Source of the DNA: an uncultured Acetatifactor sp.
GTDB taxonomy: Bacteria; Bacillota; Clostridia; Lachnospirales; Lachnospiraceae
Direction: 5' to 3'
Assembly: GCA_934402375.1 (NCBI GenBank)
Contig: CAKRUB010000012.1
Location: forward strand, 1 to 64,000
DNA length: 64,000 bases
This document shows positions 53,400 through 62,655 of the stretch, piece after piece; the stretch's first letter is position 1; each line of letters begins with the position of its first letter. Position numbers and translations under genes: made by a program. Under the pieces are notes generated by a model. It had not been told where the DNA came from and did not search any database. It saw only the letters and a list, made by a program, of their open reading frames with translations.

Positions 53400-54341
53400 T
53401 CACCGCCTGTTCTTTCTGTCGTCTCCCACACAATCCGCTTCCTTCTTCGCAAGCTTTAACAGCCTTTCATGGGACTGCTCGCCCTTGATCCGGTCTTCCT
53501 CGGTAAAATTCTCCTTGATCTCATGAATGACATCGATATATTCCGTCTGCTGTGCGTACATCCAGAAGAACTCCTGATACATAATGTCCTCAAAATGCCA
53601 TGGCTTGAAGGCAAGATTGAAATGCACCAGCTTGACGTCCTCCGTCTTGATCTTCGGGTCGGGAATCGGCATTCTGTCCCACGTCTTATCAACAATCTTT
53701 ACACGTCCCTTGCACAGACGGTTGAGATAGTCCTGATCCTGTGCGACGGAAAACTTGATCTTATCTAAAACATATGTGAATTTCTCCTGAAACTTGAATC
53801 TGCGCAGCTGATCCAGATTCATCAGCAACACCCCCGCGTTAAAATACTTCCGGCAGTCCGCAACACCTACGACCTTTTCCACATAATCGCAGAAGATCGG
53901 GCTGCTCAGAACCGCGTCATCCGGCGCCGCCGCAACAAGATTATCCCCCATGTCAGTATTGTACAGCTTCGCAATGTCGTCCAGAATGACAATGTCGCTG
54001 TCGAGGTAAAGCACCTTGTCATACTGGGGGTACAGATTCGGCAGGAACAGCCTGAAATAGGTCGTGGCTGAATAGTAATCCCTTGTATAAAGCTTATCCT
54101 TTACCTTTTTAATATAATAATTCAAATCCACAAATTCAATATCAACATTTTCTCTCTCATACTTTCCGATCTTCCGTTTATTCTCCTCGGAAATATCTGT
54201 GTTAAGTATCTTAACGAGATAAGTATTCTCCGGAGAGCAATTATCTATCATGGATTGAAGTGCCACTGCGAGAAACGGACAATATCCGTCATCCACCGCG
54301 AAAAATATCGGTATTTCCCTACTAATTACCGGCTTTGCCAT
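53400..54341 (-). CDS. Glycosyltransferase family 8 (second)
   Basis: 313 residues. GT8 features: N-terminal IPIFFAVDDGYCPFLAVAL, the metal-binding DxD as Asp114-Ser-Asp116 (KVLYLDSDIVIL) and FNAGVLLMNLDQLR. GT8 enzymes transfer galactose or glucose from UDP-sugars to surface glycans; many in Gram-positives act on glycolipid or teichoic acid. ATG 54341 after GGAGG, 10 nt apart; open frame to 54407 is spurious. 22 bp after the first GT8 gene. Confidence 0.92.
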   Translation of the reverse strand: MAKPVISREIPIFFAVDDGYCPFLAVALQSMIDNCSPENTYLVKILNTDISEENKRKIGKYERENVDIEFVDLNYYIKKVKDKLYTRDYYSATTYFRLFLPNLYPQYDKVLYLDSDIVILDDIAKLYNTDMGDNLVAAAPDDAVLSSPIFCDYVEKVVGVADCRKYFNAGVLLMNLDQLRRFKFQEKFTYVLDKIKFSVAQDQDYLNRLCKGRVKIVDKTWDRMPIPDPKIKTEDVKLVHFNLAFKPWHFEDIMYQEFFWMYAQQTEYIDVIHEIKENFTEEDRIKGEQSHERLLKLAKKEADCVGDDRKNRR

Positions 54342-54363
54342 CTTGTTTATTCCTCCGTTTCCG

Positions 54364-55200
54364 TCATCGGCCGATCCGGCCCGCTTCAAAGTCTGCCTTC
54401 CATGCAAGATACTCCTTCAGATCTTCATCAAAGGCATGGCAGTTGAGATATTTGTGAATTTCCTCCACCTGCCACTGCTTATAGTTTTCCGTATGCGGAT
54501 AGGGTCTGAACATCAGCCGTTTGCAGAAATGACAGACGACCGTATCCTTCTTGTTAAATTTGGACTGCTCATTATAAATTCGCGGAATCAGCTTCTTCTT
54601 CGTGGTCGCTTTAAAGATCGCCGACTGATCTGCAAAAAGAAGCTTTTTCGTCCGTATCAAAGCCCGCGCCTTGACGAGCAGACCGGTCTTTCTTATCATC
54701 TCCATATTCAGGAGCAGCATTCCTGCGTTGAAATAATCCGGGCGGATCAGCCAACAGCCGTACTTCTCCTTCACCGCTGCATATTCATAGCCCGTCACAT
54801 CAATCTCCCAGAGCTGCCGGATGTCGTTCGCTATCATAATATCAATGTCCAGATACAGCAGCTTATCCGGTATCTGCGTAAATTTATCCGCAAGCAGCCG
54901 GAGCAGTGTGTAGGGCGTGCAGTATGCCGTCTCATTGACGCAGCCGCCAAATTCCTGCTCGTACAGCTCTGTCACATCGAGCTTCTCCACCCGGTTGTCC
55001 GGATTCTTCTGCTGGATCACATGATTCAGGAACCCAATCTGCTCCTCCGTGATCGCCTTGAAGTCTTCGCGCACTCTCGTCAGCTCCATCGTCATAATAT
55101 AGACATGGATTGTCTCCTTCGTCCTGTTCGTCATGGAGATCAGCTGTGTCAGCGCTCCGTCAAATACCTTTTCATTGCCACAAAGCAGGATATTAACCAT
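54364..55200 (-). CDS. Glycosyltransferase family 8 (first)
   Basis: 278 residues. DxD motif Asp118-Ile-Asp120 (LLYLDIDIMIANDI), FNAGMLLLNMEMIRK and a C-terminal VVCHFCKRLMFRPY block with the usual GT8 order. GGGGG before ATG 55200. First gene of the four-gene operon (GT8, GT8, acyltransferase, acyltransferase). Confidence 0.92.
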   Translation of the reverse strand: MVNILLCGNEKVFDGALTQLISMTNRTKETIHVYIMTMELTRVREDFKAITEEQIGFLNHVIQQKNPDNRVEKLDVTELYEQEFGGCVNETAYCTPYTLLRLLADKFTQIPDKLLYLDIDIMIANDIRQLWEIDVTGYEYAAVKEKYGCWLIRPDYFNAGMLLLNMEMIRKTGLLVKARALIRTKKLLFADQSAIFKATTKKKLIPRIYNEQSKFNKKDTVVCHFCKRLMFRPYPHTENYKQWQVEEIHKYLNCHAFDEDLKEYLAWKADFEAGRIGR

Positions 55201-55328
55201 ATTTCCCCCGTTTTTCCATCCTGCTGCATTGATACCATTCCTCAGCCGGATAGCTTTTTTGTCAGCGACAGATGGATTATATCATATCACCCATCAAATA
55301 GAAAGAGCCTAATTCCGCTTGCAAATAC

Positions 55329-55357
55329 ACATTACATGGTTTTCATTACTATGTCAA
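55329..55357 (-). promoter_or_regulatory. Promoter of the GT8/acyltransferase operon
   Basis: TTGACA (55352-55357), 17 bp, TAATGT (55329-55334). A second candidate, the extended -10 TGATATAAT, lies nearer the gene at about 55275-55283. Confidence 0.55.
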
Positions 55358-55378
55358 GTAGTTCCGACGTTTTCCACC

Positions 55379-55413
55379 AAAAAAAGAGACGGGCAGTCTA
55401 TCCTGTCCGTCTC
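55379..55413 (-). terminator. groEL terminator
   Basis: GAGACGG (55407-55413) and CCGTCTC (55386-55392) with an extended interior, then TTTTTTT, about 35 bp past the groEL stop. Confidence 0.85.
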
Positions 55414-55447
55414 TCTGCTTTGTTTCTATTAACCTTCCGGCTGCCGC

Positions 55448-57088
<1,641 letters not shown>

Positions 57089-57129
57089 TTATGATTTCAT
57101 TTTTCGTTTTCCGTCCTGTACGACGCTTC

Positions 57130-57414
57130 TTACTGGATCACTGCCAGAATATCATTCTGCTTCACAATGATATATTCCTCATTGTCGAGCTTAACTTCCG
57201 TTCCTGCGTACTTGGAATAGATGACCTGATCTCCTGCCTTAACCTCCATCTTGATCTCCTTGCCGTCAACCACTCCGCCGGGGCCAACTGCAATTACCTC
57301 TGCCTGCTGGGGCTTCTCTTTATTCTGTCCGGGAAGTACGATACCTGATTTGGTCGTCTCCTCCGCAACCAACTGCTTTAATACAACTCTGTCACCTAAC
57401 GGTACTAATTTCAT
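57130..57414 (-). CDS. groES: Co-chaperonin GroES
   Basis: 94 residues, MKLVPLGDRVVLKQL start and the mobile-loop region EETTKSGIVLPG. Preceded by CIRCE, so HrcA-type control is expected although hrcA is not in the window. GGAGG upstream. Confidence 0.98.
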   Translation of the reverse strand: MKLVPLGDRVVLKQLVAEETTKSGIVLPGQNKEKPQQAEVIAVGPGGVVDGKEIKMEVKAGDQVIYSKYAGTEVKLDNEEYIIVKQNDILAVIQ

Positions 57415-57449
57415 GGTATTTCCTCCTTATATTCTCAAAAAGCTTCTTG

Positions 57450-57476
57450 TTAGCACTCATTTAATTCGAGTGCTAA
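57450..57476 (-). promoter_or_regulatory. CIRCE operator of groESL
   Basis: Perfect TTAGCACTC (57450-57458), 9-nt spacer, GAGTGCTAA (57468-57476). It is the HrcA binding site; lies between promoter and the groES ribosome-binding site. Confidence 0.97.
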
Positions 57477-57488
57477 TCGTTAAGACAT

Positions 57489-57517
57489 ATATTAGTTTTA
57501 TATGCTCCGATTTACAA
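57489..57517 (-). promoter_or_regulatory. groESL promoter
   Basis: TTGTAA (57512-57517), 17 bp, TAATAT (57489-57494), start just before CIRCE. Confidence 0.7.
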
Positions 57518-57632
57518 ACATATTCTCGGCTATTTATATTTTATATGCTCACTTTTTCTTTTGTTTTCTCTTATTTTCTCTTGTTTTCTTATTTCATTGG
57601 TAAAAAGCAGATTTAATATTTACTTTAGAAAT

Positions 57633-57698
57633 AAAAAAACAGAAACACAAAGACACCCCCGGAGGCTGCTGCCTGCCGAAGATGTCCTTACATTTCTG
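57633..57698 (-). terminator. Terminator after the zinc-ribbon membrane gene
   Basis: CAGAAA (57693-57698) pairs with TTTCTG (57640-57645), further paired with GGACA/TGTC(T)T inside, followed by TTTTTTT on the minus strand. Starts 7 bp past the stop. Confidence 0.6.
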
Positions 57699-57704
57699 CT
57701 TCCT

Positions 57705-58691
57705 TTATTGAATGTTCGCGCCATAGGTACTCACTGCGCCGATCTTAGTCATAACGCCTGTCTGGCTCTTCTCCCTCATCTTCGACAGAATCGCCGGAAC
57801 GGCACCGAGCAGAAGGAACAGATATATCATCACCAGATTCCACACAATGTTTTCCATTTCAATAATCCCCTGGGAAATAAAAAACGGTATCGACCGATAA
57901 CAATCAAACAGGTTATACCCGGCATCGGCACCACCGCCATCCGTCAGCAGGACAATTGCCCAATCGAGTCTATCCCCTATATAAGTCATAATTAACATAA
58001 TCACGCAGCTGATGACAATGCCTTTTTTCGTCAGCTTTCCGCCGAGCAGCTCATACCCCTTCAGCACGCCCACCGCCATAACCGCGCCGGAGAGCGCCGC
58101 CACATAGCCGAGTCTGCTCAGGATAATAATACAGAGCACACCGAGCAGTGATCCGAGAAAGGCTCCCACAATACCGCCGACAATATTCTCCTTCTTCTGC
58201 TCCTGTTTCTGGGCATCGACAGAAAACTGCCCCTGCATTCTCGCCTCGCACTCAGGGCACAAATGCATAATCGTGCCGCCCGAACGGAACGCGGCAACCT
58301 CCGTCCCCTGTCCACAGAGATTACAGCAAGGAACATAGCCGTCTCTGCGCAGAAAGGCTGTCACTGCAGACAATACGTCCCCGATTTGCTCCTTAATCTT
58401 TTCCGGTTTTGCCTGCTTCAGCGTCACGCTGATGCTGCTGCCGTCCTGCTTGCAAAATGCGATCAGTCCGACGCTCTTGACCAGCTCCTTCGTGTGCTCC
58501 TTTGTAAGCATGATTCCATTTGTACTCTTAGCCGCCGTATGCAGGATGAATAAATAAGGATATCTGCTGTCCGCAACATACAGCACAATATCAAATCCGT
58601 CCCGCTGCCCATACATGGCATTGCATCCGGCATCGTAGCGGAGTCCTGCTGCCGCTGCTATCGCCGCATAGTTATCTGTCTGTTTACTCAT
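57705..58691 (-). CDS. Zinc-ribbon membrane protein (328 aa)
   Basis: Unrecognised. N-terminal ~120 residues are soluble (beta-alpha), then a zinc ribbon CNLCGQG..HLCPECEARM (about 139-162) followed by about four hydrophobic segments between 178 and 320 (GGIVGAFLGSLLGVLCIIILS, VAALSGAVMAVGVL, GIVISCVIMLIMTYI, NLVMIYLFLLLGAVPAIL). A regulatory or sensory function is a guess. 43 bp behind the C39-like gene, same strand. Confidence 0.7.
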   Translation of the reverse strand: MSKQTDNYAAIAAAAGLRYDAGCNAMYGQRDGFDIVLYVADSRYPYLFILHTAAKSTNGIMLTKEHTKELVKSVGLIAFCKQDGSSISVTLKQAKPEKIKEQIGDVLSAVTAFLRRDGYVPCCNLCGQGTEVAAFRSGGTIMHLCPECEARMQGQFSVDAQKQEQKKENIVGGIVGAFLGSLLGVLCIIILSRLGYVAALSGAVMAVGVLKGYELLGGKLTKKGIVISCVIMLIMTYIGDRLDWAIVLLTDGGGADAGYNLFDCYRSIPFFISQGIIEMENIVWNLVMIYLFLLLGAVPAILSKMREKSQTGVMTKIGAVSTYGANIQ

Positions 58692-58734
58692 CCCATCTTC
58701 CCCTCATGTATATAATTATCCCTGGCTGCTTACG

Positions 58735-59403
58735 TTAGCACTTGATCTCCAGATACCCCAGCAGCTTCGACATATCGTACTCCTCCAGCACGCCAAGGTT
58801 GGAATCATAATATTTCCCGTCAAAATGAATCAGATAATGGCAATAACGCCCCATCTTTTCCATCATAATACAACACTTAGGCAGAACCGCATCCTTGCCC
58901 TCCGTGTAGACAATAATATCACTGTGGTCAATTCCGTAGTAGTTCAGCGCGGAGATCATGCGTCCCATCGTTGCCTGCCACTCACGGCAGTCCATCACGC
59001 TGATGACCTCAGCGATCGTCAGACCAGCCAGCATTGCGACACAAGCCTGACCGCACAGTCCGTCCTCCGGCTGGATGATTACCTGCATACTGTCAATCTT
59101 TCTCACCGGATTGTCAAAGCTGTAGGGGCTGTTCTGATCCATGCGGATCAGGGAGCCGTTAATGTGCAGCAGAATCTTGTGCGGCACTCCAAGCGCCACC
59201 TTGACTGCGTCCTCGTCCTCAATATGAATCTCATAATTTCCTTTTTCAATAGGAAGAAGCTCACAATCAATAATGTCGTTATCCAGAACAACCTCCGCCT
59301 GAATGACATCGCGCTGCTTGCATACCTCCCACACATTAAAGGGCACGCGGATCATGTATCCCTTTTCTTTTTTTTCAATCGCAGATTCAAAAAAATATCT
59401 CAT
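58735..59403 (-). CDS. DUF1905-like + C39-like cysteine peptidase fusion
   Basis: 222 residues. Residues 1 to about 100 resemble a DUF1905-type domain (YMIRVPFNVWEVCKQRDVIQAEVVL..LHINGSLIRMD), known elsewhere as a stand-alone small fold. Residues about 105-210 match papain-like C39 peptidases: Gln111, Cys117 in PEDGLCGQACVAMLAG, His189 in RYCHYLIHF and Asp200 in YYDSN, in the order Q-C-H-D of the family. C39 enzymes usually process bacteriocin leaders with an ABC transporter; none is nearby and there is no signal peptide, so it would act in the cytoplasm on an unknown substrate. Confidence 0.7.
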   Translation of the reverse strand: MRYFFESAIEKKEKGYMIRVPFNVWEVCKQRDVIQAEVVLDNDIIDCELLPIEKGNYEIHIEDEDAVKVALGVPHKILLHINGSLIRMDQNSPYSFDNPVRKIDSMQVIIQPEDGLCGQACVAMLAGLTIAEVISVMDCREWQATMGRMISALNYYGIDHSDIIVYTEGKDAVLPKCCIMMEKMGRYCHYLIHFDGKYYDSNLGVLEEYDMSKLLGYLEIKC

Positions 59404-59427
59404 TGTTCTCTCAACCTCCGTTTATTT

Positions 59428-60270
59428 TTATGCCTTTTTTCTTGCCTGCGATGGCGAAATTCCATATCTCTTTTTAAATAATTTGCTGAAATGATAAGCG
59501 TCATCATATCCCACTGACGCAGCAACCTCCTGTATGCTCCCCTCGCATCCGCTCTCAAGAAGCTCTCTCGCCTTCTCCAGACGGATGTTGATGAGATGCC
59601 TGATCGGTGTATCCCCGGTCTCACTCTTAAAAATCTTGGATATATAGAATGGACTCAGATACATATTCTCTGCAATCTGATCCAGTGAAATCTTCTCGCT
59701 GTAATGATCCTCGAAATAATTTACCATCTGCTCGACGATATATTTCTTGTTCACGGACTCAAACGCATAGCCGCCCATCCGCTCAACAGGCTCACACTGC
59801 TCCCTTATGACCAGAAGCATCATCTGCATCAGGTATGCTTTCAACATAAAATAGCGCCCCTGCCTGCAAACCGCGTTTTCTGCCTCCATCGAGGAGTAAA
59901 TCTTAAACAGCTTCTGCCGCAGTTCCCCTGAGGTATGCATGATATGTCCACCGTTGGGAACCGGCAGTGAATTCGGAGCGAAATCCGGTATCTGGAAGTC
60001 TGTCGCCCCGATGAAAAACTCCGTTGTCGGAGCCTCCGCCTCCGGGCAAGCCAGCGCCTGATGTCTTACTCCGGGATTGATGATGAGGAGATCTCCCTCC
60101 TTCACAGGAATGATTCCGTCGTCAAACCGATACCGACCTTCCCCCGAAAGAATAAACGCCATCTCCAGATAGTCATGACTGTGGAAGCTCGCCTCATCCC
60201 GTCCCTTCTCGCGCTTTCCCTTCCATGTAAAAAGGAAAGTAGGGTTAAACTCTTCAATTCTGATCCCCAT
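59428..60270 (-). CDS. AraC family transcriptional regulator with cupin sensor
   Basis: 280 residues. N-terminal cupin-like sensor (RYRFDDGIIPVKEGDLLIINPGVRHQALACPEA, about 50-90), C-terminal pair of AraC helix-turn-helix motifs (ISLDQIAENMYLSPFYISKIFKSETG and IQEVAASVGYDDAYHFSKLFKKRYGISPSQAR). Sensing a sugar or similar small molecule is usual for this type. Start: ATG 60270 (MGIRIEEFNPTF); a TTG at 60291 is in frame. Target gene unknown; no sugar operon adjoins. Confidence 0.88.
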   Translation of the reverse strand: MGIRIEEFNPTFLFTWKGKREKGRDEASFHSHDYLEMAFILSGEGRYRFDDGIIPVKEGDLLIINPGVRHQALACPEAEAPTTEFFIGATDFQIPDFAPNSLPVPNGGHIMHTSGELRQKLFKIYSSMEAENAVCRQGRYFMLKAYLMQMMLLVIREQCEPVERMGGYAFESVNKKYIVEQMVNYFEDHYSEKISLDQIAENMYLSPFYISKIFKSETGDTPIRHLINIRLEKARELLESGCEGSIQEVAASVGYDDAYHFSKLFKKRYGISPSQARKKA

Positions 60271-60336
60271 GTTGTTCTTACATTCTTCCAAAATCGTTTA
60301 CTCCCGCAGTTTCCGTACCTTTATCAGACGACCTCG

Positions 60337-61686
60337 TCAGATTCCCATTATCATTGCCGCAAATCTGAAATATACCAGCAACGACAGCGCGTCCACAATC
60401 GTCGTAATGAATGGACTCGCCATAACCGCCGGGTCAAAGCCCAGTTTTTTCGCACCAATTGGCAACAGACAGCCCACCAGCATCGCCATCAGCACAGCGG
60501 CGATAAGGGTCAGGCACACCGTCACCGAAACCAGCAGTCCCACACGGTCAAACAGCATGAGCTTCGCAAAATTAGCCGCTGCCAGCGATACTCCGCACAG
60601 TACCGCCACCCGGATTTCCTTCCACAAAACTCTCGGGACATCACGGTATTCAATCTCCCCTAATGACAGCCCACGAATCACCGTCACACTCGCCTGTCCG
60701 CCGGCATTTCCGCCGGTGTCCATCAACATCGGAATGAATGCGATCAGCGCGGCGCAGACACTCAGCGCCTCCTCAAAGGAGCTTATGATCGCACCGGTAA
60801 AGGTCGCGGAGATCATGAGCAGAAGCAGCCAGGGGATTCTCTTCTTATAAGTCTCCCAGACCGTTGTTCTCATATAGGGCTTATCGCTGGGAACGATAGC
60901 CGCCATCTTCTCCATATCCTCTGTGGTCTCTTCTTCCATGATGTCCACAATATCGTCGACCGTAATAATACCTACCAGCCGGTTTTCATTATCCACAACA
61001 GGCATGGCGGTAAAGTCATATTTTTTGAACTGTGCAGCAACCTGCTCCTGATCCATCAGGGTATTGATCGAAATGACATTCTCGTGCATCAGATCCCCGA
61101 TAATCTCGTCCCCATCGCTCAGCAGCAGATAGCGGAGCGCCACCGTTCCCACAAGTCTTCTCTGTGCATCCAGCACATAGCAGATATTGATCGTCTCGCT
61201 GTCCAGTCCTACCTTGCGGATATGCTCAATCGCCTGATTCACCGTCAGGTTTTCCTTCAGCGAAACATACTCCACCGTCATGATGCTTCCGGCGGAATCC
61301 TCCGGGTATCTGAGAAGGTGGTTGATCGCCTGTCTGGTATCGGGCTTCGCATTCGCCAGTATCTTATCTACAACGTTCGCCGGCATCTCTTCCAGAAAAT
61401 CCACGGCATCATCTGCCATCAGATTATCGATCACATTCGCCGCTTCCTTATCGGAAAGGGAATTAATGATCATCTGCTGGCTGTCCACCTCAAGATAGGA
61501 AAAAACATCCGCCGCCAGATCCTTCGGAAGAATCCTGTAGACCTTCAGCAGACTCTCCTCGTCCAGCTCTTCCATCAATGCCGCAATATCCGCGTCGTTC
61601 AGCTCAGCCAGAAACTGGCGCAGCTTGGTGTACTGCTTCGTCTCGAGGAGCTCACAAAGCTCCTGAAATTCCATCTTTCTTTCCAT
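60337..61686 (-). CDS. mgtE: Magnesium transporter MgtE
   Basis: 449 residues, normal length. N domain (about 10-130), CBS pair (about 130-260, with ITVDDIVDIMEEE), then five membrane segments ending in a Mg channel (LMISATFTGAIISSFEEALS..GNAGGQASVTVIRGL). The N and CBS domains sense Mg2+ in the cytoplasm and close the pore. AAGGAGAATTGCC before the ATG. No M-box riboswitch was recognised upstream, but a short ORF (61652-61771) overlaps its start. Confidence 0.95.
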   Translation of the reverse strand: MERKMEFQELCELLETKQYTKLRQFLAELNDADIAALMEELDEESLLKVYRILPKDLAADVFSYLEVDSQQMIINSLSDKEAANVIDNLMADDAVDFLEEMPANVVDKILANAKPDTRQAINHLLRYPEDSAGSIMTVEYVSLKENLTVNQAIEHIRKVGLDSETINICYVLDAQRRLVGTVALRYLLLSDGDEIIGDLMHENVISINTLMDQEQVAAQFKKYDFTAMPVVDNENRLVGIITVDDIVDIMEEETTEDMEKMAAIVPSDKPYMRTTVWETYKKRIPWLLLLMISATFTGAIISSFEEALSVCAALIAFIPMLMDTGGNAGGQASVTVIRGLSLGEIEYRDVPRVLWKEIRVAVLCGVSLAAANFAKLMLFDRVGLLVSVTVCLTLIAAVLMAMLVGCLLPIGAKKLGFDPAVMASPFITTIVDALSLLVYFRFAAMIMGI

Positions 61687-61771
61687 GGCAATTCTCCTTA
61701 TGCGATTTTTTTATTAAAGTACTACTTCGACCCGGAATGGGATTGTCGGAACTGACTGTTTTACTCTTCAT
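61652..61771 (-). CDS. Possible 39-codon leader peptide upstream of mgtE
   Basis: ATG at 61771 (AAAGGTGG 10 nt upstream) encodes MKSKTVSSDNPIPGRSSTL then KKSHKENCHGKKDG, ending 35 nt inside mgtE. The frame contains two prolines and several Ser residues. Short leader peptides upstream of Mg transporters regulate expression in enterobacteria (MgtL); any such role here is a guess. Confidence 0.2.
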   Translation of the reverse strand: MKSKTVSSDNPIPGRSSTLIKKSHKENCHGKKDGISGAL

Positions 61772-61840
61772 AAAAAAACCACCACCTTTCTGCCACGGAA
61801 TGTCATTATTCTGCATTCACCTTTTAATTCTTACCTCATT

Positions 61841-62497
61841 TTATCCGTCCGTTCTCTCTTTGTCAACGAAATATAACTCCCGGACTCTATTTATTTCACT
61901 CCTGCCGCAGGTCGCCTCGGTAATCTTTTTCCGAAGCTCTTCCTCCCTGCCGGCGGGCACCATCAGCCGAAGCGTCACCTTGTCAGTATACTCCTCGGAG
62001 ACCGGTTCTATTCCATGATTTTCCAGAAGATACTGTATCTTTCCAATCCCGCCGTAATCTGTGCACACCTCCAGCTCATAGCCAAAGCACATCCGCCCGA
62101 CCGTACAGTTTTTCAGACCTTCCTTCACCGCCTGCGTATATGCCCGGACAAGTCCGCCCGTCCCGAGGAGCACACCGCCGAAATACCTCGTCACCACCAC
62201 AGCAATATTCCGGATTCCCTCACCCATAAGGACCTCCAGCATCGGACGCCCCGCAGTGCCGCTCGGCTCCCCGTCATCGCTGCACCTTGTCAGTTCTCCC
62301 CTGCTGCCGATCACATAGGCGGAGCAGTTATGTCTGGCATCCCAGTATTTCTTTTTCATTTCCTCTATAAATGCAGCCGCTTCCGCCTCGCTCCCGCACA
62401 CACGGATCGTGGCGATAAAGCGGGATTTCTTTTCCTCATATTCTCCTTCGCCCCCTTTGAGTAGAACAAGGTACGAAGCATCCTTATCCTGATTCAT
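61841..62497 (-). CDS. YigZ/IMPACT family protein
   Basis: 218 residues from the ATG at 62497. Family blocks YEEKKSRFIATI, DDGEPSGTAGRPMLEVL and VVVTRYFGGVLLGTGGLVRAYTQAVKEGL are clear. The N-domain is an Impact/UPF0029 RNA-binding-like fold, and the C-domain is similar to ribosome-binding EF-G domain IV. Function in bacteria unsettled. An alternative ATG (62524) has a similar ribosome-binding site and would add nine residues. Confidence 0.93.
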   Translation of the reverse strand: MNQDKDASYLVLLKGGEGEYEEKKSRFIATIRVCGSEAEAAAFIEEMKKKYWDARHNCSAYVIGSRGELTRCSDDGEPSGTAGRPMLEVLMGEGIRNIAVVVTRYFGGVLLGTGGLVRAYTQAVKEGLKNCTVGRMCFGYELEVCTDYGGIGKIQYLLENHGIEPVSEEYTDKVTLRLMVPAGREEELRKKITEATCGRSEINRVRELYFVDKERTDG

Positions 62498-62611
62498 AAC
62501 GTATGTTATCTCCTTTAAAAACATTCCCTTTCCACCTTAGCATAAAATGTCTAAAATGTGAAACAATTATTAAGATGAAAAGAAAACCTTTATTTACATA
62601 TCTTTGTTTGG

Positions 62612-62617
62612 TATAAT
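62612..62617 (+). promoter_or_regulatory. Extended -10 promoter of pbp1A
   Basis: TGG TATAAT at 62609-62617 in an AT-rich region with weak -35 candidates, 40 bp before the start codon. Divergent from the yigZ gene. Confidence 0.5.
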
Positions 62618-62655
62618 ATAGCGGATAGTATGATTTAACCAGAAAGGCGAATTTC

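Noticed and set aside
61687-61840. M-box (ykoK) magnesium riboswitch before mgtE
   Set aside because: The leader is short and does not show the conserved M-box helices as far as I can read.
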